Positions 37,982 to 45,365 of a stretch of 64,000 nucleotides of DNA are shown here, one piece after another. This stretch comes from Devosia sp. Its GTDB lineage: Bacteria; Pseudomonadota; Alphaproteobacteria; Rhizobiales; Devosiaceae. Below the pieces are notes generated by a model. That model did no database searches. It was not told the origin of the DNA and saw only the letters and a program-made list of their open reading frames with translations. The stretch lies in assembly GCF_025809055.1 (NCBI RefSeq), contig NZ_CP075529.1:2046001-2110000 (forward strand). Reading direction: 5' to 3'. The position numbers were made by a program, and so were the translations under genes. How positions within the stretch are numbered: the first letter of the stretch is position 1; each line of letters opens with the position of its first letter.

Positions 37982-37993
37982 CTAACATGTTAG
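37982..37993. promoter_or_regulatory. GntR-type operator, copy 3 (CTAACATGTTAG)
   Basis: The 12-bp palindrome found at 19979 and 21244 is exactly repeated here, 40 bases before the lldD-like start codon and within the likely promoter. It links this gene to the sugar-acid regulon 16 kb away. Confidence 0.75.
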
Positions 37994-38018
37994 TCGTCAA
38001 TGCACCCTTCGGCAGCAG

Positions 38019-38438
38019 TCACGCCGCGTCCCGCACGGATACTACCAGTTGCTTGCCGAGTACGCGCAACCCGGCCTCGAGACTATGCAGTTTCGTATTG
38101 TGATAGGGGTCCAGCATGCGCCGTACCTCCCCTTCCTGCTTGCCCAAGCGCCTGGCAACCTCCACGCGTGTCAGGCCGCCGGAGCGAAAGGCCTGGACAA
38201 AGGCAATCTTGACGGCCACCGTTGCAGAGACTGACACGGCTTCACCGGACTGCGCCGCAGCCACCGGCAGGGGCTGATGGTCCTGGACATAGGTGAGCAA
38301 GGCGACCTCAAGGGCATCGGCGGCGTTGACCAGGGCCTCGCTCTTCGTCGGCCCTCCGGTTATGGCTTCGGGCACATCCGGAAAGGTGACCAACCAACCA
38401 TCACCATCACGCTGAAATCGGGCAAAGTAGCTATTCAT
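38019..38438 (-). CDS. hicB: HicB-family antitoxin
   Basis: A 139-residue antitoxin with the HicB partial RNase-H fold at the N-terminus (MNSYFARFQRDGDGWLVTFPDVPEAITGGPTKSEAL, in parts) and a helix-turn-helix at the C-terminus (about 88-125, LTRVEVARRLGKQEGEVRRMLDP) that should bind the hicAB promoter. It neutralises the HicA RNase. Its ATG overlaps the hicA stop in the form ATGA. It lies immediately upstream of the lldD-like gene's operator region, on the same strand. Confidence 0.92.
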   Translation of the reverse strand: MNSYFARFQRDGDGWLVTFPDVPEAITGGPTKSEALVNAADALEVALLTYVQDHQPLPVAAAQSGEAVSVSATVAVKIAFVQAFRSGGLTRVEVARRLGKQEGEVRRMLDPYHNTKLHSLEAGLRVLGKQLVVSVRDAA

Positions 38439-38644
38439 ACGCGTCTCCAGCCAGTCCAGACCCAGTTGCTTGCGGATGACCTCTCCATGGTCGGCGTGAT
38501 TTCCCCGGATTTGACGACCGAGAACTTTCCATTGCAGCGGACAACACAATGTCCACCTTTGCCGCGGGCCATATCGATCGCGATCGTCAATCCACGTGAC
38601 TTGGCATCCTTGCTCAGCAGCCTCAGCAATTGCTCGCGCTTCAT
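38435..38644 (-). CDS. hicA: HicA-family toxin with probable frameshifted C-terminus
   Basis: A 69-residue mRNA interferase-type toxin. The first 53 residues are HicA-like: MKREQLLRLLSKDAKSRG, then GKGGHCVVRCNGKFSVV with the catalytic His in GGH, then KSGEITPTM. The next 16 (ERSSASNWVWTGWRRV) do not look like HicA. In the frame one base over, the same DNA reads GEVIRKQLGLDWLE, a canonical HicA C-terminal helix, and continues without a stop into hicB. A one-base loss near 38486-38489 is the simplest explanation. The toxin may be weakened or dead. ATG at 38644. It stands 49 bases after modB. Confidence 0.75.
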   Translation of the reverse strand: MKREQLLRLLSKDAKSRGLTIAIDMARGKGGHCVVRCNGKFSVVKSGEITPTMERSSASNWVWTGWRRV

Positions 38645-38692
38645 CGTCTCGCCCCCAAGACACACGCACAATCGCACAAAAATGTACGACCA

Positions 38693-39367
38693 TCAAGGCC
38701 TGTCGGCGCCCCGCCCCACGACCAGTGTCGCAAAGATCACCATGAACCCGAACACCACCATGCCGCCGGCCAGCACATGCGCATGCTCCCATTGCAGCCG
38801 TTCGACAAAGTCATAGATGGCAATCGAGAGCACCTTGGTCTGTCCCGGAATATTGCCGCCAATCATCAGCACCACGCCAAACTCGCCCATCGTATGGGCA
38901 AAGGCCATGATGGCGCCCACGAGATAGCCCGGTCGCGCCAGCGGCACGGCAATGCGCCAGAAGCGCTGCAGCCGCGAAGCGCCCAGTGTGTCGGACACTT
39001 CCAGCACCTCTGTCTCGATGGCAGCAAAGGCGTTGCGCAGCGGCTGCACCATGAAGGGCAGCGAGGCCACGACCCCGCCGATCACCAGGCCCGCAAAGGA
39101 AAAGGCCAGCGTCCGGGCGCCCCAGAACCCCGCGAGCCAGCCGCCCGGCCCGTTCGGGCCCAGGGCCAGCAGCAGGTAAAATCCGAGCACGGTCGGCGGC
39201 AGTACCAGCGGCAGGGTCACCACCGCCCCCACAATATCCCGGCCGGCCGACTTCCCCTGCGCCAGCCACCAGGCCAGGGGCGTCGCCAGGCCGATCAGCA
39301 TCACCGTGACGCAGAGCGCCAGTGCCAGCGTGAGGCCAATGGGAGAAATGAGCGCGCTAAAATCCAT
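38693..39367 (-). CDS. modB: molybdate ABC transporter permease
   Basis: A 224-residue inner-membrane permease with five or six spans. The ABC permease EAA loop is EVSDTLGASRLQRFWRIAVPLARPG near 120-145, and LPLVLPPTVLGFYLLLALG near 52-70 and FAHTMGEFGVVLMIGGNIPGQT near 155-176 are typical of ModB. It forms the channel for molybdate brought by ModA. The ATPase ModC, normally encoded next, is missing; hicAB follows instead. A 190-base gap with a REP-like element separates it from modA. Confidence 0.93.
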   Translation of the reverse strand: MDFSALISPIGLTLALALCVTVMLIGLATPLAWWLAQGKSAGRDIVGAVVTLPLVLPPTVLGFYLLLALGPNGPGGWLAGFWGARTLAFSFAGLVIGGVVASLPFMVQPLRNAFAAIETEVLEVSDTLGASRLQRFWRIAVPLARPGYLVGAIMAFAHTMGEFGVVLMIGGNIPGQTKVLSIAIYDFVERLQWEHAHVLAGGMVVFGFMVIFATLVVGRGADRP

Positions 39368-39465
39368 GAAGTCGTTCTACCACCGGGTCATCACCCGCCC
39401 CACTGGGATGTGCTTGTCTCGGACGCTCGATGTCGCCACCTGCCGCAGATGGACGGTCTGCCGCC

Positions 39466-39501
39466 TCCCTCCCCTTGATGGGGAGGGATTGAGGGTGGGG
39501 T
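39466..39501. repeat. REP-like element between modA and modB
   Basis: CCTCCCTCCCCTTGATGGGGAGGG forms a short palindrome followed by ATTGAGGGTGGGGTGACG. It is related to the elements at 21286 and 42764. It separates the two mod genes and could reduce read-through into modB. Confidence 0.6.
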
Positions 39502-39557
39502 GACGGGAGCCACGGCACTTCCAAATTTAACACGGTCCCACGTGGATGAGCCAAGCC

Positions 39558-40286
39558 TTACGGCACCGAATAGCCCGCCGCCTCGATCACCGCCACGGCC
39601 GCTGCGCTGCGCAGAAAATCGAGAAAGGCGATGGCCGCCGCATTGGTCTCACCCGCCTTGAGCAACACCGCGCCCTGGGAAATCGGCGTATGCAACTCGG
39701 CCGGAACCAGCCACTGGTCGGCCTCGCCCAACACCTGGCTGGCCGCCACGAAGCCGAGTTCGGCATTGCCGCTTTCGACAAATTGCAAGGTCTGGGAAAT
39801 GTTCTCGCCCTGAACCAGTTTGGGCGCCAGTTGATCGTACAGGCCCAGCGCCGTCAGGGTCTCCACCGCCGCCTTGCCATAAGGCGCGGCCTGGGGGTCG
39901 GCGATGGCCAGTTTGGCATAGTCGGCGGTGAGGGCGGCCTCACCGTCGCCGAGGTCGCGCCCCGGCCCGAACAGCGCCAGCCGGCCCTCGGCATAAACGA
40001 AGAAACTGCCCTCGACGGCAAGACCTTCGGCGATCGCCTTTTCGGGGCGCTCGGTGTCGGCCGCCAGGAACACCGCAAAGGGAGCCGCCTGGCTGATCTG
40101 GGTATAGAGCTGCCCGGTGGCCCCGAAACTGAGTTCGAGCTGATGCGCGCCGTCTGCCTCGAACAGGGCCTCGAGCTCTTCCGCTACAGCCGTAAAATTG
40201 GCCGCCACCGCGACATGGGCCGTCTCGGCAAAGGCGGGGATGGCAGTTCCGGCCATCAGAACGAAGGCAAGGGCAAGGCGGGTCAC
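39558..40286 (-). CDS. modA: molybdate-binding periplasmic protein
   Basis: A 242-residue ABC binding protein. Signal peptide MTRLALAFVLMAGTAIPAFA; mature part AETAHVAVAANFTAVAEELEALF, then LSFGATGQLYTQISQAAPFAVFLAADTERP (in parts), the oxyanion-binding segments with Ser/Thr residues, and PYGKAAVETL and VQGENISQTLQFVESGNAELGFV, all ModA hallmarks. A ModE-type palindrome lies 10 bases before the start codon, so the gene is probably shut off when molybdate is plentiful. Confidence 0.95.
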   Translation of the reverse strand: MTRLALAFVLMAGTAIPAFAETAHVAVAANFTAVAEELEALFEADGAHQLELSFGATGQLYTQISQAAPFAVFLAADTERPEKAIAEGLAVEGSFFVYAEGRLALFGPGRDLGDGEAALTADYAKLAIADPQAAPYGKAAVETLTALGLYDQLAPKLVQGENISQTLQFVESGNAELGFVAASQVLGEADQWLVPAELHTPISQGAVLLKAGETNAAAIAFLDFLRSAAAVAVIEAAGYSVP

Positions 40287-40295
40287 ATTGGGCTC

Positions 40296-40319
40296 CGATA
40301 TGGTCGTGCGACCATATCG
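40296..40319. promoter_or_regulatory. ModE-type operator, perfect 24-bp palindrome
   Basis: CGATATGGTCG and CGACCATATCG are perfect inverted 11-mers around TG. Palindromes starting CG(A/T)TAT are typical of ModE boxes, and this one lies between the modE-type gene and modA, overlapping the expected modA promoter. Confidence 0.8.
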
Positions 40320-40348
40320 ATGACCGAAACGCCACGCAGAGGCAAGCG

Positions 40349-40723
40349 TTATGTTTTCTTGGACATATCGTCGATGAGAACCCGCAGGGTGGCCACGTCC
40401 TCTGCGAGTGCGGCCTGGGTGTTGGCCTGCATCATCCGATAGCGCGTCAGCACCGCCTGCCCCAAAGGCGTAAGGCTTGCGCCGCCCTGCGCCGCCCCGC
40501 CCCGGCTCGACAGCACCAGCGGCGCTCCAAAACCGCTATTGAGCGCCTGCACCAGGCCCCAGGCACGCTTGTAGCTCATGCCCATGGCTTTGCCGGCAGC
40601 GGCGATCGACCCGGTCTCGGCAATCCCCTCAAGCAGATCCGCCCGCCCCGGCCCGATATAGGCGGTATCGCTGAGAACCACGCGCAGATGACCGAGGCCG
40701 GACGCGGGAACAGGTTTTGTCAT
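40349..40723 (-). CDS. modE: ModE-type molybdate-responsive regulator, DNA-binding domain only
   Basis: A 124-residue winged-helix protein equal to the N-terminal half of ModE: LLEGIAETGSIAAAGKAMGMSYKRAWGLVQALN at about 30-62 is the helix-turn-helix, and RGGAAQGGASLTPLGQAVLTRYR the wing and dimer helix. The molbindin domains of full ModE (about 260 residues) are absent, as in the short rhizobial form (MopA/MopB-like naming varies). How it senses molybdate is therefore unclear. It is co-directional with modA across a 24-bp palindrome. Confidence 0.88.
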   Translation of the reverse strand: MTKPVPASGLGHLRVVLSDTAYIGPGRADLLEGIAETGSIAAAGKAMGMSYKRAWGLVQALNSGFGAPLVLSSRGGAAQGGASLTPLGQAVLTRYRMMQANTQAALAEDVATLRVLIDDMSKKT

Positions 40724-40753
40724 CGTCCGACCACCTTCCAGATCACAGCGCCG

Positions 40754-40900
40754 CCCTCGGGCCTGACCCGAGTGCCACTGCCCACGCGCCCCTGACTATC
40801 AGCCAATGCCCAGGGTCGTTCCCGCGAAAGCGGGAACCTCTGTTTGTGCTGAGTTAAATTTGTAGCGCAGATTCCCGCTTTCGCGGGAATGACTCCGTGG
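40754..40900. repeat. REP-like cluster upstream of modE
   Basis: The block holds a degenerate CCCTCGGGCCTGACCCGAG at 40754-40772, TTCCCGC-GAAA-GCGGGAA at 40819-40836 and its inverted twin TTCCCGC-TTTC-GCGGGAA at 40872-40889. The last two are arranged as a BIME-like inverted pair about 35 bases apart with an AT-rich centre. No gene is seen. Confidence 0.78.
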
Positions 40901-40917
40901 TGGCGGAGAGCCAATCC

Positions 40918-41553
40918 CTACCCCCGCAGCGCACTCGCTTCCCTGGCCAGCGCCTCGATCCGGGCGAAGTCGCCGCTCGCCAGCGCATCCGCCGGCATGA
41001 TCCAGCTGCCGCCCACGCAGATCACATTGGGCAGGCCGAGATAGGTCTTTGCCTTGGCCGGGTCGATGCCGCCCGTCGGGCAGAAGGTGATGTCGGGCAA
41101 GGGCGAGGCAAAGGCCTTGAGCACCGGTGCGCCACCCAGCGCTTCGGCCGGAAAGAATTTTAGGAACGAATAGCCCCGTTCGGCGGCGGCCATGGCTTCG
41201 GTCGGGGTGCCGATCCCCGGTAGCAGCGGGATGGCAACATCCTCGGCCGCATCCAGGAGGCGGGGCGAGGCGCCGGGCGACACCATGAACCGGCATCCGG
41301 CATCCACCGAACTCTTCATATGCGCGCCATTGCGGACCGTCCCCGAGCCGACAATCGCGCCGGTGACCTTGGCCATTTCTTCCATCACCTTGAGCGCGTT
41401 GGGGGTGCGCAGCGTCACCTCCAGCACCGGCAACCCGCCGGCGACCAGAGCCTCGGCCAGTGGCCGGGCCTGTGCCACATCGTCGAGGATGATCACCGGA
41501 ACGACCGGGGCAAGCGAGAGGATGGATCGGATGGCGTTGGCGTCCTGCGGCAT
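40918..41553 (-). CDS. eda: 2-dehydro-3-deoxy-phosphogluconate aldolase
   Basis: A 211-residue class I aldolase of the Entner-Doudoroff pathway that splits KDPG into pyruvate and glyceraldehyde 3-phosphate. Schiff-base Lys132 lies in SFLKFFPAEALGG and catalytic Glu45 in VLEVTLRTPNAL; GTVRNGAHMKSSVDAGCRFMVSPG (in parts), PGIGTPTEAM and CPTGGID make up the rest of the active site. The ATG at 41553 follows GAGGA by 8 bases. No edd lies adjacent, and the enzyme may also act on other keto-deoxy-phospho acids. Confidence 0.94.
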   Translation of the reverse strand: MPQDANAIRSILSLAPVVPVIILDDVAQARPLAEALVAGGLPVLEVTLRTPNALKVMEEMAKVTGAIVGSGTVRNGAHMKSSVDAGCRFMVSPGASPRLLDAAEDVAIPLLPGIGTPTEAMAAAERGYSFLKFFPAEALGGAPVLKAFASPLPDITFCPTGGIDPAKAKTYLGLPNVICVGGSWIMPADALASGDFARIEALAREASALRG

Positions 41554-41677
41554 GACAAGTCCTCGTCGTGAGAAGTTGGTTGCAGGGTTAGGCGGATGAC
41601 GAATTTCCTGCAAGGCCATTCATTGAAATGAAACTCAAAAATACCTAGGTTCCCGGCAAAGAGGCGGGGAGGCCCCC

Positions 41678-42745
41678 ATGGTTCAGACGATCAACGCGGT
41701 AACCCCGCTGGCCGAGGCAAGGGCCATCCTGGCCGACAGTTTCGACCTCAATTATTCCAAGGCCGTGGAGCGGGCGACCGACAAGGTCTTCGACCGCGTC
41801 AAGGACAAGATCCCCGAAATCGAATGGCCCTTCTATGCGCCGCTGATCTTTCAGATCAATCGGCTCAAGAAGGAGAAGGACGCGGTCATCCTCGCCCATA
41901 ACTACCAGACGCCGCAGATCTATCACGGCGTTGCCGATGTGGTGGGCGACAGCCTGCAACTGGCCATCGAGGCCACCAAGGTGCGCCAGTCGGTGATCGT
42001 GCAGTGCGGCGTGCACTTCATGGCCGAGACGTCAAAACTGCTCAATCCCGACAAGACGGTGCTGATCCCGGATAGCCGCGCCGGCTGCTCGCTGTCCGAA
42101 AGCATCACCGCCGAAGACGTTCTGGCCATGCGCGCCCAGTATCCCGGCGCGCCCGTCGTCACCTATGTCAACACCTCGGCAGCCGTGAAGGCCGTTACCG
42201 ATGTGTGCTGCACGTCGTCCAACGCCCTGGACATCGTCAATCGGGTCGAAGGTGACACGGTGATCATGATCCCCGATCAATACCTGGCCGCCAATACCGC
42301 CAAGAAGACCAAGAAGAAGATCATCACCTGGGCAGGCGCCTGCGAGGTCCACGAAACCTTTACCGCCGAGGATATTTCCGAGCTGCGCCACGCCTATCCC
42401 ACGGCCAAGATCATCGCCCACCCCGAATGTCCACCCGAGGTCATCGACGCCGTCGACTTCGCCGGCTCGACCGCAGCGATGATCGATTGGGTCAAGACCA
42501 CCAAGCCACCGCGCGTCGTCATGGTCACCGAATGCTCCATGTCCGACAATGTGGCCAGCGAGACCACTGGGGTGGATTTCCTGCGCGGCTGCAACATCTG
42601 CCCGCACATGAAGCGCATCAATCTCGAAAATGTGCTGTGGTCGCTCCACACCATGAGCGAAGAGGTCACCATCCCCACCGACATCATCGCCCCCGCCCGC
42701 CGCGCCGTCGAACGCATGATCGAGCTGAGCCGCAAGGGCGACTGA
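41678..42745 (+). CDS. nadA: quinolinate synthase
   Basis: A 355-residue [4Fe-4S] enzyme that condenses iminoaspartate with dihydroxyacetone phosphate to quinolinate. ILAHNYQTPQIYHGVADVVGDSLQLA (in parts, about 73-98), the cluster cysteines (Cys in VIVQCGVHFMAET, TWAGACEVH and GCNICPHMKRINL) and VTECSMSDN are typical. It works with NadB, encoded 16 kb upstream rather than beside it. The gene appears single, ending at a REP-like element. Confidence 0.96.
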   Translation: MVQTINAVTPLAEARAILADSFDLNYSKAVERATDKVFDRVKDKIPEIEWPFYAPLIFQINRLKKEKDAVILAHNYQTPQIYHGVADVVGDSLQLAIEATKVRQSVIVQCGVHFMAETSKLLNPDKTVLIPDSRAGCSLSESITAEDVLAMRAQYPGAPVVTYVNTSAAVKAVTDVCCTSSNALDIVNRVEGDTVIMIPDQYLAANTAKKTKKKIITWAGACEVHETFTAEDISELRHAYPTAKIIAHPECPPEVIDAVDFAGSTAAMIDWVKTTKPPRVVMVTECSMSDNVASETTGVDFLRGCNICPHMKRINLENVLWSLHTMSEEVTIPTDIIAPARRAVERMIELSRKGD

Positions 42746-42763
42746 GCCGCCGTGCACGCGATC

Positions 42764-42830
42764 CCCACCTCCCCCTCGAGGGGGGAGGCAAGCAAAGCTT
42801 GGCGACGCTCGGAGGGGCTGCCGCCAACCA
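42764..42830. repeat. REP-like element after nadA
   Basis: CCTCCCCCTCGAGGGGGGAGG is a strong palindrome followed by CAAGCAAAGCTTGGCGACGCTCGGAGGGG. It is of the same family as the elements at 21286 and 39466, lies between convergent nadA and ridA and could end both transcripts. Confidence 0.7.
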
Positions 42831-42858
42831 CGCTCGCGTGTGATCAGTCCAAACGAAC

Positions 42859-43257
42859 CTATCCCGGCCGCCGCACCACAAGGTCAATCTCCACCAGCGC
42901 CCCCACGGCCAGCGCCGTCACGCCCACAGTCGTCCGGGCCGGCAGCTTTCCCGCCTCGAAATAGCCCGGCCAGATGGCATTGAACGCGGCATAATCGCGC
43001 TCGAACTGGGTGAGATAGATGCGGGCCATGACGATATGCTCGAGCCGCAACCCAATACCGCCCAGCACGATCTTGAGATTGTCCATCACCCGCCTGGTCT
43101 GGGCCTCGATGCCCTCGGGCAGAGGCGCATCGGGCGCATCGGGATCGGTGGGCATCTGCCCGGTGACGAACACCAGGCCATTGGTCTCGACGGCGTGGCT
43201 GAATGGGGCGACCGGGCGGGGGCCGGTGGTGATCATGTGGTGCAGAATGTCGGACAT
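42859..43257 (-). CDS. RidA-family enamine/imine deaminase
   Basis: A 132-residue YjgF/YER057c/UK114-type protein that hydrolyses reactive enamines and imines such as 2-aminoacrylate. TTGPRPVAPFSHAVETNGLVFVTGQMP (in parts) and MDNLKIVLGGIGLRLEHIVMARIYL are the usual core, and PARTTVGVTALAVGALVEID carries the conserved Arg that holds the substrate carboxylate (Arg108) and the Glu. Start chosen by the family N-terminus; the longer frame upstream is not protein-like. Which RidA subgroup it belongs to is not clear. Confidence 0.92.
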   Translation of the reverse strand: MSDILHHMITTGPRPVAPFSHAVETNGLVFVTGQMPTDPDAPDAPLPEGIEAQTRRVMDNLKIVLGGIGLRLEHIVMARIYLTQFERDYAAFNAIWPGYFEAGKLPARTTVGVTALAVGALVEIDLVVRRPG

Positions 43258-43366
43258 TGACCGGTCCTGTTCCTTTTTGCTGTGACGCTGCGCGAAACGA
43301 TAACAGTCCGCTAACCGAATGCCCATGCTTGCGCAGGCGCCGGCGAAGGCGCACACTCCCTGCGTG

Positions 43367-43936
43367 ATGCGCACGGTTTTCCCCCTGGTGATCGCTGTCC
43401 TGTTGTCGGCCCTTGGGCCTGCGCCCCTGGTCTTTGCCCAGTCCGGCGGCTTCAGCGTCACCCAGTCGAGCCAGATGGATGCCCTGTTTGCAAGGCTTTC
43501 CGCCGCCACCGATGAAGCGGAGGCCCGTGCTATCGCCGACGAGATCTGGCAGATCTGGACCCACCCGGACGACACGGCTATCGCCGCCCGCATGCAGGAC
43601 ATCATTGCCCAGAGCGGCTTTGCCGGCCCGGCCAGCCAGATGCCGCTCATTGATGCGCTTGTTGCCGATTATCCAGATTATTCAGAGGGTTGGAACCTGC
43701 GCGCCACCGCCCATTTCCTCAATGGCGCCTATGAAAAGTCGCTCCTCGACATCGAAGAAACCCTCAAGCGCGAACCCCGCCATTTCGGCGCCATGGCCGG
43801 CCGCGCGCTGATCTATCACACCCAGGGCAAGAGCGAAGAGGCCATGAAGGCCATTCAGGAAGCTCTTGAGATCCACCCCTTCCTGCCCGAGCGCGGCCTC
43901 TTCCCCGACCTCGGCCCGCCCCCGATACGCAGTTGA
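43367..43936 (+). CDS. exported tetratricopeptide-repeat protein
   Basis: A 189-residue protein with a signal peptide (MRTVFPLVIAVLLSALGPAPLVFA) and two or three TPR motifs between about 95 and 180 (GWNLRATAHFLNGAYEKSLLDIEETLKREPRHF, in parts, and AGRALIYHTQGKSEEAMKAIQEALEIHPF). It is probably a periplasmic adaptor; partners are unknown. The ATG at 43367 begins the signal peptide; a longer start is possible at 43319. A GNAT-family gene follows 22 bases downstream. Confidence 0.83.
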   Translation: MRTVFPLVIAVLLSALGPAPLVFAQSGGFSVTQSSQMDALFARLSAATDEAEARAIADEIWQIWTHPDDTAIAARMQDIIAQSGFAGPASQMPLIDALVADYPDYSEGWNLRATAHFLNGAYEKSLLDIEETLKREPRHFGAMAGRALIYHTQGKSEEAMKAIQEALEIHPFLPERGLFPDLGPPPIRS

Positions 43937-43958
43937 AATCAATAGGAAATCCCAACTC

Positions 43959-44255
43959 ATGAGCGAAGGCGACTACACCGTAAAGCGCGAGGAGGGCCCC
44001 ACGCGCGGCCGCTATGTCATCGCCCTGGCCCCCGGCGCCGAAGCGGAAATGACCTACAAGAAATCCGAGGACGGTATGATCATCATCGATCACACGGGCG
44101 TCCCGCCCGAATTCGAAGGCCGCGGCATTGCCCTGCAACTGGTCAAGGCCGCCATCGCCGACGCCCGCGCCCAGAACTTCAAGATCAAGCCCGTCTGTCC
44201 CTATGTCGTGGTGCAATTCCGCCGTCATCCGGACTGGTCGGACCTTCTCGCCTGA
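43959..44255 (+). CDS. small GNAT-family N-acetyltransferase (YjdJ/COG2388-type)
   Basis: A 98-residue protein of the short GNAT-like group. It keeps only the acetyl-CoA-binding core: MIIIDHTGVPPEFEGRGIALQLVKAAIADARAQNFKIKPVCPYV (in parts, about 43-85), with the R/Q-x-x-G-x-G/A loop in EGRGIALQ, and the conserved C-terminal Cys-Pro-Tyr segment. Targets are unknown. It is co-directional with the TPR gene and converges on the LprI-like gene, three bases from its stop. Confidence 0.85.
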   Translation: MSEGDYTVKREEGPTRGRYVIALAPGAEAEMTYKKSEDGMIIIDHTGVPPEFEGRGIALQLVKAAIADARAQNFKIKPVCPYVVVQFRRHPDWSDLLA

Positions 44256-44258
44256 ACC

Positions 44259-45314
44259 TCAATAGCCGTAGCGCACCCCGTCGGCCCCGTCGGCCGTCAG
44301 TTCCGCCAGATCGTCCCAGGCAATGCGGGCGGTGGGCGAGCCATAGGCATAGGCGGCCACTTCATAAGGGCCGAAAGTCACCACCAGGTCATAGGGGTCG
44401 GACAGGTCCCAGCGTTCGGGGTTGATGACCACCTCGGCAATATCCTGCGGATCGTCCAGCATCAGGAATGAACCATGCTGCGCCCGCAGGGCCGCAGTGA
44501 CCTTCTTGAGCAGCGCGCCTTCCCAGCCGGGCTTGTCGAATATGTCGGTCGCCACCACTTCCCGCTCTTCGTCGCTCAACCAGTGGAGGAAAAAGGTCAT
44601 GCCATTGCCATGGGCAGCGCCATGGCCATACCAGTAGGTGGTGACATCCAGCGTAATGCGCCGGCCGGTCGAAGTGTCGGAAACGCCCATCGACACATAG
44701 GTGTCGCTGGTTTCGTCAACCGCCCCCGGATCGCCAGAATCGGCCGGAATATCGGACAGCGCATAGGACTTTTCGGCAACGAAATCGTTGAACGCCGCGT
44801 GGAACGGAACGGTGCCATCCAGTTGCGGGTAACTCACCTCGTGGCGTGCCACCGGCCAATAGGATTCGGGATTTGCCGCCTCATAGGGGTCAGGCAAGGC
44901 CGCGTAACGGCTGGTTGGATAATAGCGGTACCCGTCGATGATCCGGCTGGTCTCGAGCACCCGCGAGCGGTCCGAGAACACATCGATCAGACAGGAAAGA
45001 CCGGCCTCGGAATAGGCACCCGAGCTCAGGGGGCGTGCGCCGGGGCTGCAGGCCTGCTGGGCAAAGGCCAGCCAGCGCCGCTGGTCGCCCCGCATCTGCT
45101 CCCGCGCCGGTTCGGACAGCCCGCCCAGCGCCGTCTCATAGGTCAGGGCCAGCCGGTCGTCGGCCGCCGAAAGATCGGCATTGTCGCAAATGGCGCGCTC
45201 GAATGGGGTCGTGGCGCGCGTGCAATCGAAACTGGCCGCAAGCGCGATGGAAGCGGGCATGAACAATTGTCCGATGAAAAGCAGCCCGGCCGCGATGGCA
45301 ATACGCATGTCCAT
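44259..45314 (-). CDS. exported LprI-like protein with DUF3298-type C-terminal domain
   Basis: A 351-residue periplasmic protein: signal peptide (about 1-27), an LprI-type domain with its cysteine pattern (FDCTRATTPFERAICDNADLSAADDRLALTYETAL, in parts, then RWLAFAQQAC), and a C-terminal domain of the RsiV/DUF3298 kind (YWYGHGAAHGNGMTFFLHWL, VINPERWDLSDPYDLVVTFGPYEVAAYAYG). The first domain is named after a mycobacterial lysozyme inhibitor and the second after the part of RsiV that binds lysozyme, so binding of muramidase or envelope stress sensing is plausible, but this is inference. Confidence 0.83.
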   Translation of the reverse strand: MDMRIAIAAGLLFIGQLFMPASIALAASFDCTRATTPFERAICDNADLSAADDRLALTYETALGGLSEPAREQMRGDQRRWLAFAQQACSPGARPLSSGAYSEAGLSCLIDVFSDRSRVLETSRIIDGYRYYPTSRYAALPDPYEAANPESYWPVARHEVSYPQLDGTVPFHAAFNDFVAEKSYALSDIPADSGDPGAVDETSDTYVSMGVSDTSTGRRITLDVTTYWYGHGAAHGNGMTFFLHWLSDEEREVVATDIFDKPGWEGALLKKVTAALRAQHGSFLMLDDPQDIAEVVINPERWDLSDPYDLVVTFGPYEVAAYAYGSPTARIAWDDLAELTADGADGVRYGY

Positions 45315-45365
45315 GATCTCCCCGCAGTGAACCTGCGCCGAGATAAGCAGGCCAAACCCGCCGCT

